DNA of 32,136 bases from an uncultured bacterium (lineage in GTDB: Bacteria; Fidelibacterota; Marinisomatia; Marinisomatales; UBA1611): NCBI GenBank assembly GCA_905478065.1, contig CAJQGZ010000089.1, positions 1-32,136 of the forward strand, written 5' to 3'. Both the position numbers and the translations under genes were made by a program. Shown here piece after piece: positions 5,886 through 13,541 of the stretch (positions are counted from its first letter, which is position 1; the number at the start of each line of letters is the position of its first letter). The notes under the pieces are model-generated. The model was not told the DNA's origin and searched no databases. It saw nothing but the letters and a program-made list of their open reading frames with translations.

Positions 5886-8331
5886 GGTGAAAACTATTTC
5901 TTTTAATACTCTAAAAAAAACAAGTGATGGTGTCATCTTAATTTCTATGTCTTTAGGTATTTTCGTGATTATAAGTATTTTTACATTCTTTCTAATGAAG
6001 CTAGTTGTAAAAGAAAACAATATGTCTTTATATCATGCTTTAGATATTAAAACAAGAAATCTTGCACATTCTGCTATGGGTCGAGGAATTTTTCAATTTG
6101 GAAATTTAAGAAATATTACTTCACAAACTGGTAATCTCAATAATGGTAACTATGCTATTTCATACGATGGGGTAGCTGATGAGATAGGAGATCCTCTACC
6201 CTATTCTCATTATACGATGCTGAAATCTGATGCTGAAATCAGTGATTCCCAAAGAAAAACCAGAATATTTCTTTCTTCGTTTCCAAGCGGATTCAATCCA
6301 GCATTTTATGGTGAAAACATATCCGACCAATCTTTTGATGGTGGTATTATAAATGGCGGTCACCTTATAAAAAAGAATGGAAACTTTTTCCATAATGGTA
6401 CTCAGATAAATATGGAAGGTATAAAAGAAGGTATGCCTCAATTTAATAACATGTATGATGATGAAATCATTTGGACTCAAAATAATGTAGAAATCAATTC
6501 GTCGAACCCAGGAAATAACCCAAATAATAAGTTTTTAAATTTTGATGGGAACGACTACGTAAAAGTGATCTATTCAAATACCACAACCACAACCACTTAT
6601 GAGACTACAACCACAACCATACCAGGAACAACAACAAATTACACAGCTACTTTTGAGGGTAGAAGCGGCTCTTTAGGTGGAAGTGGTTACATGGGTATGA
6701 ATTGGCATGGAAGACTCTACGTATTAAATGGTTCTGGGTATGGTAACTCTGGATATCAAACAGCGGTAACTTCAGGAACTCAAGTTGCCTATAATGCTTG
6801 GAATGAGCAAAATGTTTATTTTGAATCAAGTAATGGTTCAGAATTTGATTTCCGAGATTTTTATTGTGCATCTGCATGGTATAATAGCCAAACTCTTTAC
6901 GTAAGAGGCTATAAAAATGGTTCTCAAAAATATAATAAATCGTTCACTATTTATAAAACGACTAGACAAAAATTAACCTGTGATTTTTATGATGTAGATA
7001 AAATTATTTTTTCGAACAGCGGTAACCATGTAGCATTTGATAACTTCCGCTGGACAAAAACTAGCCCGTCGACAACGACAACGACGACGACTCCTGTTAC
7101 GACGAGTACAACAACGACCACTCTACCAAAATTTAATGAGAATAGAACATTTGTCGCATGGGTCAAACCTTCTGATGATCACAATACTGGTGGTGGAATC
7201 TTAACTTCTGGAACAGGCGATTGCACAGGGAAAATGTTCGCCATTGGAAGAAGCGGAGGAAAGTTGTTTTTTTGGGGAGGATGCAAAGACTGGGCCTCAA
7301 ATCTAACCATTCCGAAAGATCAATGGTCATTTATTGCTGTGACATATAATGGAAGTAAAGTTCGAGCATTTGTTAATGGCGTTTGGGAAGAAACGACACT
7401 GAATGGATTTAATACTCAAATAAGTGAACTTTTTATCGGTGGAGAAACGACGAATAATGGATCTTCTTTTAGAAACTATTTTCGGGGGGGGATAGATGAA
7501 GTGGCTGTTTGGAATAAGGCTTTAGCAAATTCTGAAATATTAGCTTTGTATAATAATGGAGCAGGATTAGACGCATCTTCAAATTCAGGAGATTACATTT
7601 CGGAAAATAATTTAAGAGGCTATTGGAAATTCAATGATGGTGCTGGCTCATCCCTATCTGATAATAGTGGAAATGGGAAAAATGGGACAAACTATGGAGC
7701 AACATGGAATACTGGAAGTCATACACAATCACAAATTGGTCCTCTAGTTTTTAATTCTGGCACTCAGTTAAACCTCAATTCTCCAAATTGTGGATCTGAC
7801 CATACATCTATTTGCGTGAATAATAAAATTGCAGTAAACCAAAATATAATTTTTAATGATACAGATATATCAGGTTCTGGAATTATAGTGGCGACTGGGA
7901 AAATAACTATAAATCAAAACAGCACAGTTGGTGGAGGCGTTACTTTCATTGCAAATGATATTGAAATCATTGATGTTTCAATGGGAGAGCCATCTTTATT
8001 TAATAGTTCTAGCGGTCCTGTAATTATATATATCGAAAATGGAGGTCTAATATCTAATTCAAATAATATATCAGGTCTTATAATAAATAATGATTCAAAT
8101 AACTCTGGTACCCTTACAATAAATAATTCAAGTATTAATGGAGCAATATTGAATTATAGTTCTAATTTCATACTAAGTAACAATACAAGTATCGTAGGTT
8201 CTATCGTTTCTAACTATCTTGTTGCAATGGATAATAGCTCAAGCATAACAAAAGGAAATCTTCCTTCATTTTATGGAAAGAACATTGGATTAAATAGTTC
8301 CGTAATCCCAGGAAGCTACCTAGAATACTAA
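5878..8331 (+). CDS. GspK/PilX-position prepilin-like protein with split LamG lectin domain
   Basis: 817 residues from ATG 5878, which overlaps the previous gene by 8 nt; an in-frame ATG at 5824 would lie deep inside that gene. A basic N-terminus is followed by DG then VILISMSLG and a membrane helix (about 19-42). Glu5 is absent, as in GspK. Residues 218-234 (FLNFDGNDYVKV) look like the first strand of a LamG/concanavalin A-like jelly roll, but the next LamG strand (RTFVAWVKP) begins only near residue 422. Between them lie two Thr-rich linkers (about 235-253 and 399-416) flanking an independent beta-sandwich. LamG continues to about 610 (DQWSFIAVTYNGSKVRAFVNG; YFRGGIDEVAVWNKAL; GYWKFNDG). Residues 630-817 are an Asn/Ser-rich, beta-helix-like repeat region. 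It probably caps the fibre tip and may bind glycans. MshQ of MSHA loci is recalled to carry a similar lectin-like domain. Confidence 0.82.
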   Translation: MSKVKTISFNTLKKTSDGVILISMSLGIFVIISIFTFFLMKLVVKENNMSLYHALDIKTRNLAHSAMGRGIFQFGNLRNITSQTGNLNNGNYAISYDGVADEIGDPLPYSHYTMLKSDAEISDSQRKTRIFLSSFPSGFNPAFYGENISDQSFDGGIINGGHLIKKNGNFFHNGTQINMEGIKEGMPQFNNMYDDEIIWTQNNVEINSSNPGNNPNNKFLNFDGNDYVKVIYSNTTTTTTYETTTTTIPGTTTNYTATFEGRSGSLGGSGYMGMNWHGRLYVLNGSGYGNSGYQTAVTSGTQVAYNAWNEQNVYFESSNGSEFDFRDFYCASAWYNSQTLYVRGYKNGSQKYNKSFTIYKTTRQKLTCDFYDVDKIIFSNSGNHVAFDNFRWTKTSPSTTTTTTTPVTTSTTTTTLPKFNENRTFVAWVKPSDDHNTGGGILTSGTGDCTGKMFAIGRSGGKLFFWGGCKDWASNLTIPKDQWSFIAVTYNGSKVRAFVNGVWEETTLNGFNTQISELFIGGETTNNGSSFRNYFRGGIDEVAVWNKALANSEILALYNNGAGLDASSNSGDYISENNLRGYWKFNDGAGSSLSDNSGNGKNGTNYGATWNTGSHTQSQIGPLVFNSGTQLNLNSPNCGSDHTSICVNNKIAVNQNIIFNDTDISGSGIIVATGKITINQNSTVGGGVTFIANDIEIIDVSMGEPSLFNSSSGPVIIYIENGGLISNSNNISGLIINNDSNNSGTLTINNSSINGAILNYSSNFILSNNTSIVGSIVSNYLVAMDNSSSITKGNLPSFYGKNIGLNSSVIPGSYLEY
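6580..6636 (+). repeat. Threonine-rich linker 1 (low-complexity)
   Basis: Encodes TTTTTTYETTTTTIPGTTT, 14 threonines written only with ACA, ACC and ACT (no ACG). It sits at the boundary where the LamG-type fold is interrupted. Such linkers are often extended, exposed and glycosylated; no direct evidence for that here. Confidence 0.8.
6637..7062 (+). other. Inserted beta-sandwich domain within the LamG-bearing protein
   Basis: About 142 residues (253-394 of the 817-residue product) rich in aromatic and Gly residues: ATFEGRSGSLGGSGYMGMNW, RLYVLNGSGYGNSGYQTAV, SGTQVAYNAWN, EFDFRDFYCASAWYN, LYVRGYKNGSQKY, and a final HVAFDNFRW strand. This order resembles a domain recalled from small exported proteins (GLNW..fyVLdg..GY..g..SG..vAyN...) that end in a D-N-[LF] strand. 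It is bounded on both sides by Thr-rich linkers, as expected of an independently folding insert. Family assignment is from memory and unverified. Confidence 0.6.
7072..7125 (+). repeat. Threonine-rich linker 2 (low-complexity)
   Basis: Encodes TTTTTTTPVTTSTTTTTLP, again 14 threonines, but seven of them use ACG, a codon absent from linker 1. It ends just before the resumption of the LamG strand RTFVAWVKP. Confidence 0.8.
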
Positions 8332-8340
8332 GGAGTAATT

Positions 8341-8703
8341 ATGACATACATTAAACTTATCATACCTTTAATCATTATAAACATAGTCTCAGCACAATCC
8401 CCTACAGTTAGAGTTGAAGGTAGTCATACTCTTACACAAGGTAATGGAGTTGGTATTTATGAAGCTGTAGACCTTTGTTTAAAGCAGGCAATAATAAATG
8501 GTGTTTTTGACTATTTAAATACAAAACATAATTTTGAAGACGACCAAAGAGAAACCCTTCTAAAAAAATTAGACCCAATAATAGAAATGTGTGTAACGGA
8601 GCCTTCAATTATGAATCAATTAATAGATGGTAATACAATTTCTATTCAAGCTCAAGGGCAAGTTGATCCGATGATATTAAACTCAATTCTTGGCTTAGAA
8701 TAA
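8341..8703 (+). CDS. Small exported protein, FlgT-N/LPP20-like
   Basis: 120 residues with an N-terminal hydrophobic signal (MTYIKLIIPLIIINIVSAQ, likely cleaved after SAQ). The mature part VRVEGSHTL...GVGIYEAVDLCLKQAIINGVFDYL is the beta-strand plus helix pattern seen in the FlgT N-terminal and LPP20-type fold, which are periplasmic or outer-membrane associated. Two Cys (CLKQA and MCVTEP) could pair. AGGAG at 8331-8335 overlaps the upstream stop, so it is co-transcribed with the minor pilins. A periplasmic accessory role in pilus assembly is plausible, but I do not recognise a named family member. Confidence 0.75.
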   Translation: MTYIKLIIPLIIINIVSAQSPTVRVEGSHTLTQGNGVGIYEAVDLCLKQAIINGVFDYLNTKHNFEDDQRETLLKKLDPIIEMCVTEPSIMNQLIDGNTISIQAQGQVDPMILNSILGLE

Positions 8704-8786
8704 TATTTATTTTTATGGAAATTGCTATGAGGTATAAAATACTATTATAGCTAACTTAAATTGAAAAATTTTAACTAAATTATTTT
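8704..8786. other. 83-nt AT-rich intergenic spacer
   Basis: The only spacer of note between the minor pilin genes and the following membrane-protein gene. It contains TTGCTA and TATAAAAT-like stretches that could serve as promoter elements, but spacing is not convincing and no perfect hairpin is visible. I make no promoter call. Confidence 0.3.
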
Positions 8787-9194
8787 ATGATATACATACT
8801 TAGCATTGGAAGTATTTCAGTTTTTTTTGGGTTCCTACTTTTAGCTGCCCCAAATACTATTTTATCTATCGAAAGAAGAGCTAATAAGATATACATGACA
8901 GATCCAACTTTCATGCAGTATCGAGTGCCGTTTGGGGTCGGTCTTTTTGCTGCCTCTATATTTATTATTTATTCTTTAATTAATGAATCTACAGAATACT
9001 TGATAATCATTGGAGTCTTAGCCCTAATTTTCAGCTTGATGTTGTTGCTAACTCCAAAAGCAATATTTTCTCTAGAAAGGCAAGCTAATAGGGTCTATAT
9101 GACAGACCCAACATTTATGAAATATCGTGTGCCTTTTGGTATCTTTTTGCTTTTATCTGGAGCTTTCATGATATATTCAAGCATTGGTTATTTT
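8787..9194 (+). repeat. Internal tandem duplication (2 x 204 nt)
   Basis: Codons 1-68 (8787-8990) and 69-136 (8991-9194) encode homologous units of exactly equal length. The shared YMTDPTFM loop is encoded with different synonymous codons in the two copies, so the duplication is old and held by selection on protein. Confidence 0.8.
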
Positions 9195-9197
9195 TAA
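8787..9197 (+). CDS. Four-helix membrane protein made of two 68-residue repeats
   Basis: 136 residues, strongly hydrophobic, with about four membrane spans (roughly 1-21, 46-64, 70-88, 114-132). Residues 17-64 and 85-132 align without gaps at a period of 68 (about 29 of 48 identical). Both copies hold an E-R-x-A-N segment then YMTDPTFM and YRVPFG between helices. The two conserved loops should face the same side of the membrane. I do not recognise the family. No clear ribosome site precedes the ATG. It lies between the minor pilins and the ATPase fusion, 21 nt before the latter, which suggests but does not prove a role in the same system. Confidence 0.8.
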   Translation: MIYILSIGSISVFFGFLLLAAPNTILSIERRANKIYMTDPTFMQYRVPFGVGLFAASIFIIYSLINESTEYLIIIGVLALIFSLMLLLTPKAIFSLERQANRVYMTDPTFMKYRVPFGIFLLLSGAFMIYSSIGYF

Positions 9198-9218
9198 AAT
9201 AAAAGGGTCAATTTAGCC

Positions 9219-12098
9219 TTGGAATTATTTGAATCAATTGGTCTTAAAGCCGATCCATTTACAACCTCCCCAAACCCTGATTTATTTTTTCCTGCAAAAG
9301 AGCATAAACAATGTCTCGAAGGCCTTGAGCTCGCAATTAGAATGCGCAGAGGATTATCCGTCGTTAGAGGAGGTATCGGAACTGGAAAGACGACAATAAG
9401 TAGAAAACTAATCCAAAACTTCTCATCAGATGAAGATGTCAAATTTGAATTTTATCCAGTTCTAGATCCAAAATTTGAATCTGAACTAGTTCTTTTACAA
9501 CATCTAGTAGACTTATTCGGAATTGAAGAGGATGCCGGCTCAGCTGTAATCGAATGTAGGAATCAAATTGAACACCATCTAATCAAGGCAGGCGTAGAAG
9601 ATGGTCGAGTACTAGTCCTGGTAATCGACGAAGGTCAAAATTTAAAAGGTGAATTTTTAGATGTTTTCAGAACATTATTAAATTTTGAAACAGATGATTT
9701 CAAACTGCTTCAATTAGTGATTTTTGGCCAACCTGAAATGACTTCTATCATTCATGAGTATCCAAATTTTGAAGACAGAATTACATTTAATTTTGAACTT
9801 GGTCCACTTGATTTTGAATCTGTGGAAGGTATAATAAAACATCGATTAACTGAAAAAGGTGGTGGTGGCCGTGAGTATTTCACTACCGATGCTATTCGTG
9901 CGATACATAATCAAACCCAAGGCTATCCAAGAAAGATTAATAAGTTATGCCATCAGCTGCTGCTAAATATGATGAGTGAGAAAGCTGAGATGGTATCCCT
10001 CGGAATTGTTGAAAATACAATTGGTGGAAAAGTGCCTGATGGACTTATAGATCAAGAAGAGCCTGAAGAAGTAGTAGCCATAAAAGAGGAAAAAGAAGAA
10101 GAGCCTGAAGAAAAGAAAGATGTTGCCGCAAATAAACTCTTTGATATTTTAAGAAAGAGCGGGAAAAAAGATAGCGGTAGCGGTAAAATTGGAGAATCAG
10201 TATCTGAAGACGATATCATTGGCGATCTATATGGCGAAACTGATGAAGATGATGAAGATGACGAATTAGAAGAGGAAATCGTTGAAGAAGAAGAAGAAAG
10301 CAAATGGTTCCAACGGCGTAAACAAAGATTAAAAAAGAACATTGGTGCTTATCCTGCAAACATAAATCCTCCTGCTCTTAAGAAAGAAAAATTGCTTTTA
10401 GGCATTGCAATGGATCAAGGACATATATACTCAGCATTAGTGCAAGATAAAGGCGGTATTAAATCACTCATTGGGGCTGATATTTTTTCTGCAACTAAAG
10501 CAAAGTTAGATCCAAAAAGAAACCCAACCGGGTTTTCTGTTGCTTTAGGAAAAGCGTATGAACAATTAACAACAAAGCTTGAAAAAAAAGGAAGTAAAGT
10601 TCCGCGAAGTATTACTAAAAAACTTCATGCCGGAGTACCGATAGCTTTTACAATTAACAATACTTCAAGCTTATTAAAAACTGTTCTTGTCCCTCAAGAA
10701 AATAAAAAAGAGCGGAAGATGATTATTGAGTATGATGCGAAAAAAAATCTTCCTTTCAATTCAGATGATATTATTTTTGACTCGGTTGAATTAGAGCAGG
10801 GCAAAAATATCATTGGTGTTGCAAATGCCGAATACATAGATGCCCCCGCACAAACTTTATCAGAAAAAAAGTGGGATGTTCGCTTTTGGCCTCCTGCAGC
10901 TCAAACCGTTTTAAATTCATTTCGCTGGAACTACCCTGGGAAAAAACACGATATCGTTTTAATTTTTCATATTGGAGAAATTGAAAGTTTTTTACTAGGT
11001 TATAATCAAGGGTACCCAGACGCAATCGTTCCACTAGACCTTGGTATTCAGAACCTTACAGATGCATGGAAATATCGTTCTACCGCATCTAAAGCAAAAT
11101 GGGATAAAAGAGATTACTGTAGAGTCCCTCCGTCAATTTTAAAATCTGAAATAAAAGATAATTCTACAAATAAACAGAAAAAACCGCAAGACGATGCAAT
11201 GCGTCCTGTAATTGAAGGTTGGGATCAAGAGCTTGAAAGAGCGTTAAATAGCATGGCGCAATCTTTTCCTGTTGATAACATTTCTGAAATTTTCTTAAGT
11301 GGCTGCGCAGAAGAAGTGTTGTTTCTTGATGAGTACCTGCACAATCAATTAGACGTAACCGTCGAATATTTGGACCCTTTTAAAAATATAGCATTTTTTC
11401 CTGATGAAGAAGAGAGAGAAAATTTTGATTTTTCAAAAACAGCTCTTACCACTGCTGTTGGGGCCGCTCTTAATCTTGATAAATCTATAAGTCTTCTACC
11501 AGATATGTTTAAAGAGTCTGAAAAATTTAGACTGGGTAATAAGTTTAGTATTCCTGCAGCTGCGGCAATTTTCTTTGGAGTTATTTCTTTATCGGGTTGG
11601 ACATCAGTAAACCATGATGATATGCGCTCGAAGCTCAATTCGATGAGATCTCAAGCTTCAAGTATTGCTCCAATAAAAAATAAATATGAAAAAGTTTCCT
11701 CTGAAAAGAATACTATTGTGAAACAGCTCGATGTACTTCTAAAAGAATCGAAACTTTCCAATTTATCTATTAGTGTCATGCGATTTTTTAGCTACAATAC
11801 GCCAAAAGAAATAACATTAGATATGATTTCTTTTCAACGCGGCTGGGAACGTGGAGACTGGATCCATGTTGGGAATTCGCTTGAAAAAGTAATTACCATT
11901 GTTGATGAAAATAAAGATTTTGCAAAAGTTGCTGGGGCAATCACCGCTAACCCGGCATTAAAAGAAAGATACTTTTCAAACTTCATTACTCAAGTTGAGA
12001 ATTCTGGTCTTTTTAAAAAAATTGATGTCATTAATAAAAAAACTACAAGCGGTATGGATATTGACAATATGACATTTGAACTAAAGTGTGAATTATAA
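9219..12098 (+). CDS. Fusion of ExeA/MshM-type AAA ATPase, PilM and PilN
   Basis: 959 residues from TTG 9219. The frame is closed by TAA at 9195-9197, no in-frame ATG precedes the conserved FESIGLKADPF start, and AAGGG at 9202-9206 is a possible ribosome site. Residues 1-270: AAA ATPase like GspA/ExeA/MshM, with Walker A GGIGTGKTT at 51-59 and Walker B VLVLVIDE at 131-138. Residues about 277-365: very acidic, low-complexity linker. Residues about 390-750: PilM-like actin-fold domain (GIAMDQGHIYSALV; VPQENKKERKMIIEYDAKKN; IFLSGCAEEVLFLDEYL; late VGAALNLD). Residues 757-761, ISLLP, match the INLLP motif at the PilN N-terminus. A membrane helix follows (about 777-797), then a coiled coil and a PilN-like periplasmic domain. 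GspL is a natural PilM-PilN fusion; adding the ATPase is the unusual part. It should couple cytoplasmic ATPase and PilM to the PilO/PilP inner-membrane complex. Confidence 0.88.
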   Translation: MELFESIGLKADPFTTSPNPDLFFPAKEHKQCLEGLELAIRMRRGLSVVRGGIGTGKTTISRKLIQNFSSDEDVKFEFYPVLDPKFESELVLLQHLVDLFGIEEDAGSAVIECRNQIEHHLIKAGVEDGRVLVLVIDEGQNLKGEFLDVFRTLLNFETDDFKLLQLVIFGQPEMTSIIHEYPNFEDRITFNFELGPLDFESVEGIIKHRLTEKGGGGREYFTTDAIRAIHNQTQGYPRKINKLCHQLLLNMMSEKAEMVSLGIVENTIGGKVPDGLIDQEEPEEVVAIKEEKEEEPEEKKDVAANKLFDILRKSGKKDSGSGKIGESVSEDDIIGDLYGETDEDDEDDELEEEIVEEEEESKWFQRRKQRLKKNIGAYPANINPPALKKEKLLLGIAMDQGHIYSALVQDKGGIKSLIGADIFSATKAKLDPKRNPTGFSVALGKAYEQLTTKLEKKGSKVPRSITKKLHAGVPIAFTINNTSSLLKTVLVPQENKKERKMIIEYDAKKNLPFNSDDIIFDSVELEQGKNIIGVANAEYIDAPAQTLSEKKWDVRFWPPAAQTVLNSFRWNYPGKKHDIVLIFHIGEIESFLLGYNQGYPDAIVPLDLGIQNLTDAWKYRSTASKAKWDKRDYCRVPPSILKSEIKDNSTNKQKKPQDDAMRPVIEGWDQELERALNSMAQSFPVDNISEIFLSGCAEEVLFLDEYLHNQLDVTVEYLDPFKNIAFFPDEEERENFDFSKTALTTAVGAALNLDKSISLLPDMFKESEKFRLGNKFSIPAAAAIFFGVISLSGWTSVNHDDMRSKLNSMRSQASSIAPIKNKYEKVSSEKNTIVKQLDVLLKESKLSNLSISVMRFFSYNTPKEITLDMISFQRGWERGDWIHVGNSLEKVITIVDENKDFAKVAGAITANPALKERYFSNFITQVENSGLFKKIDVINKKTTSGMDIDNMTFELKCEL

Positions 12099-12103
12099 TT
12101 AGT

Positions 12104-12916
12104 ATGGATAAGCAAAAAAATCTTTTTATAGGAACCATAGCTTTCGTCATTTTATCATGTGGAGTTTGGTATTTCATGTATTTCAGTGAACTAAATAAAT
12201 CACTAGAATCAATGAGCAATAATTATAAGCAACTACAAAATGAAAAAAATAAATATTCTCAAATAAAAAATAAGTTCCCCACAATTGAGAAAGAATGGAA
12301 GGACCTTAAAAAAGAACTAACTGCTCTAATCAATAAAATTCCAACAGATTCACAATTCGATAACGTCACTAAAATGCTATTTAGCCTTTTAGAAAAAAAT
12401 AAACTCGCGATTGATAACTTTAACCCTTCTCTTGCACCACTCGACGAAAAACAAATTATAAGTCCTGAGACTCAAGAAATGATTTTAGTCGAGAAATATC
12501 CAATTGATGTTGAATTGAGAGGAAGTTTTATCAACTTTGGCAACTTTTTAGATCAACTAGCTTTTTCAAATTATTATCTAACAATAGGAAATATCCAAAT
12601 ATCACAAAACCAGTATTCGGAAGGCGAACAAAAAATATCTTTCATATCTTACATTTATACAAAAAACAGTAGCAATGACATTAGCCTAATCCAAAATGAC
12701 CAAAACTACGCAAGTACTTCCAACAAGGTTCAGAATAACTCTGGTTTAACAGATCAATCCGAAGAAGACCTTATCACAGAAGCAATACAAACTACTGGAG
12801 CTACCAGTTTGGTTGATATTGTTAAGATAATAAAACATATTAAAGACAACTCAGGAAAAGACATTGATGAGAATCTTGTATTATCTTTGCTTCAAAAAAG
12901 GCTTAAAAACTTATAG
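12104..12916 (+). CDS. pilO: PilO-like inner-membrane assembly protein
   Basis: 270 residues: short cytoplasmic N-terminus, one membrane helix (about 8-28), a coiled coil (about 35-78, LESMSNNYKQLQNEKNKYSQ), then the ferredoxin-like PilO fold. Family features are KIPTDSQFDNVTKMLFSLLE (the 'LP...ei..lL..l' region) and ELRGSFINFGNFLDQLAFS ('G.Y..l..Fl..la'). A Ser/Asn-rich tail (about 200-270) is longer than usual. It starts 5 nt after the ATPase-PilM-PilN gene and should pair with its PilN domain in the periplasm. Equivalent to GspM/MshJ. Symbol given by family. Confidence 0.85.
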   Translation: MDKQKNLFIGTIAFVILSCGVWYFMYFSELNKSLESMSNNYKQLQNEKNKYSQIKNKFPTIEKEWKDLKKELTALINKIPTDSQFDNVTKMLFSLLEKNKLAIDNFNPSLAPLDEKQIISPETQEMILVEKYPIDVELRGSFINFGNFLDQLAFSNYYLTIGNIQISQNQYSEGEQKISFISYIYTKNSSNDISLIQNDQNYASTSNKVQNNSGLTDQSEEDLITEAIQTTGATSLVDIVKIIKHIKDNSGKDIDENLVLSLLQKRLKNL

Positions 12917-12998
12917 GTAATTACTATTTTTTCAATTTTTAGCTTTTGTAAGATTTTCCGTTAGTTAAACCTCTATTTAGTTTAAATTAATAGTCGAC
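12917..12998. other. 82-nt AT-rich spacer before the pilP-like gene
   Basis: Contains TTAAAC (12965-12970) and GTTTAA nine bases later, a weak 6-bp inverted repeat without a following T tract. I see no convincing promoter or terminator. Confidence 0.3.
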
Positions 12999-13541
12999 AT
13001 GACCCCTAGACTTAGAAACCTGTTAATTGGATTGGGGATTTCAGTGGCGATCATGATTTTTGATCATTTTAACCAGTCATCTGGATCCAGCAGTTCTAAC
13101 GCTTCGAAACAAGCAAAAACTAGAAAGCCTAAAAAGGTAGTTGTGCAAAAATCTGTACAGGCTAATAGTGCGCCCAGTTCTAAAAATATTGCTTCTATCA
13201 CCAATATCCGAAAAAGGTCTAATCGGTCTTCTCAGCTTGTTGGCTGGCAAAGAAACCCTTTTAATACTGTCGCCATAAATAGCGAGGCTGACATTGATGG
13301 TTCATCAATTAGTTCGGAGCAAGAAAAAGATATTGAAAAATCAATTCTTTTGAAAAATCTTGAGCGGTATAATGTCGAAATCGTTGCTGAGTTTAATAAT
13401 GAGAAAATCGTATTGATTGATAGTCGAAGGTTCAGGCAAGGTGAATACCTAAACGATGAAATACTAATTGATAGAATTGAAAATGATCAAATTACTTTTC
13501 GAAATGGTAGTACAACTGTTACTAGAAATGTTGGAAACTAA
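12999..13541 (+). CDS. PilP/GspC-like secretin-linking protein
   Basis: 180 residues: N-terminal membrane helix (about 6-23), Ser/Lys-rich extended linker (about 27-80), the motif WQRNPF near 84-89 (PilP proteins have R-D/N-P-F at this place), and a C-terminal beta domain (YNVEIVAEFNNEKIVLIDSR; LIDRIENDQITFRNGSTTV) like the HR domain of PilP/GspC. It bridges the inner-membrane PilN-PilO complex and the secretin. PilP is normally a lipoprotein; here a membrane helix and no lipobox make it more GspC/MshK-like. The stop is directly followed by the secretin ATG at 13542. Confidence 0.78.
   Translation: MTPRLRNLLIGLGISVAIMIFDHFNQSSGSSSSNASKQAKTRKPKKVVVQKSVQANSAPSSKNIASITNIRKRSNRSSQLVGWQRNPFNTVAINSEADIDGSSISSEQEKDIEKSILLKNLERYNVEIVAEFNNEKIVLIDSRRFRQGEYLNDEILIDRIENDQITFRNGSTTVTRNVGN

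Noticed and set aside
8704-8786. Possible promoter (TTGCTA and TATAAAAT-like boxes)
   Set aside because: Spacing between the boxes is wrong and such matches are common in AT-rich DNA.
10052-10342. Minus-strand frame encoding a poly-serine protein
   Set aside because: It is the antisense of the Glu/Asp-rich linker (GAA, GAT and GAG runs read backwards as Ser-rich codons). No signal of real coding.
12917-12998. Possible hairpin with TTAAAC/GTTTAA arms
   Set aside because: Six AT-rich pairs only, with no T tract after it; too weak to call a terminator or operator.
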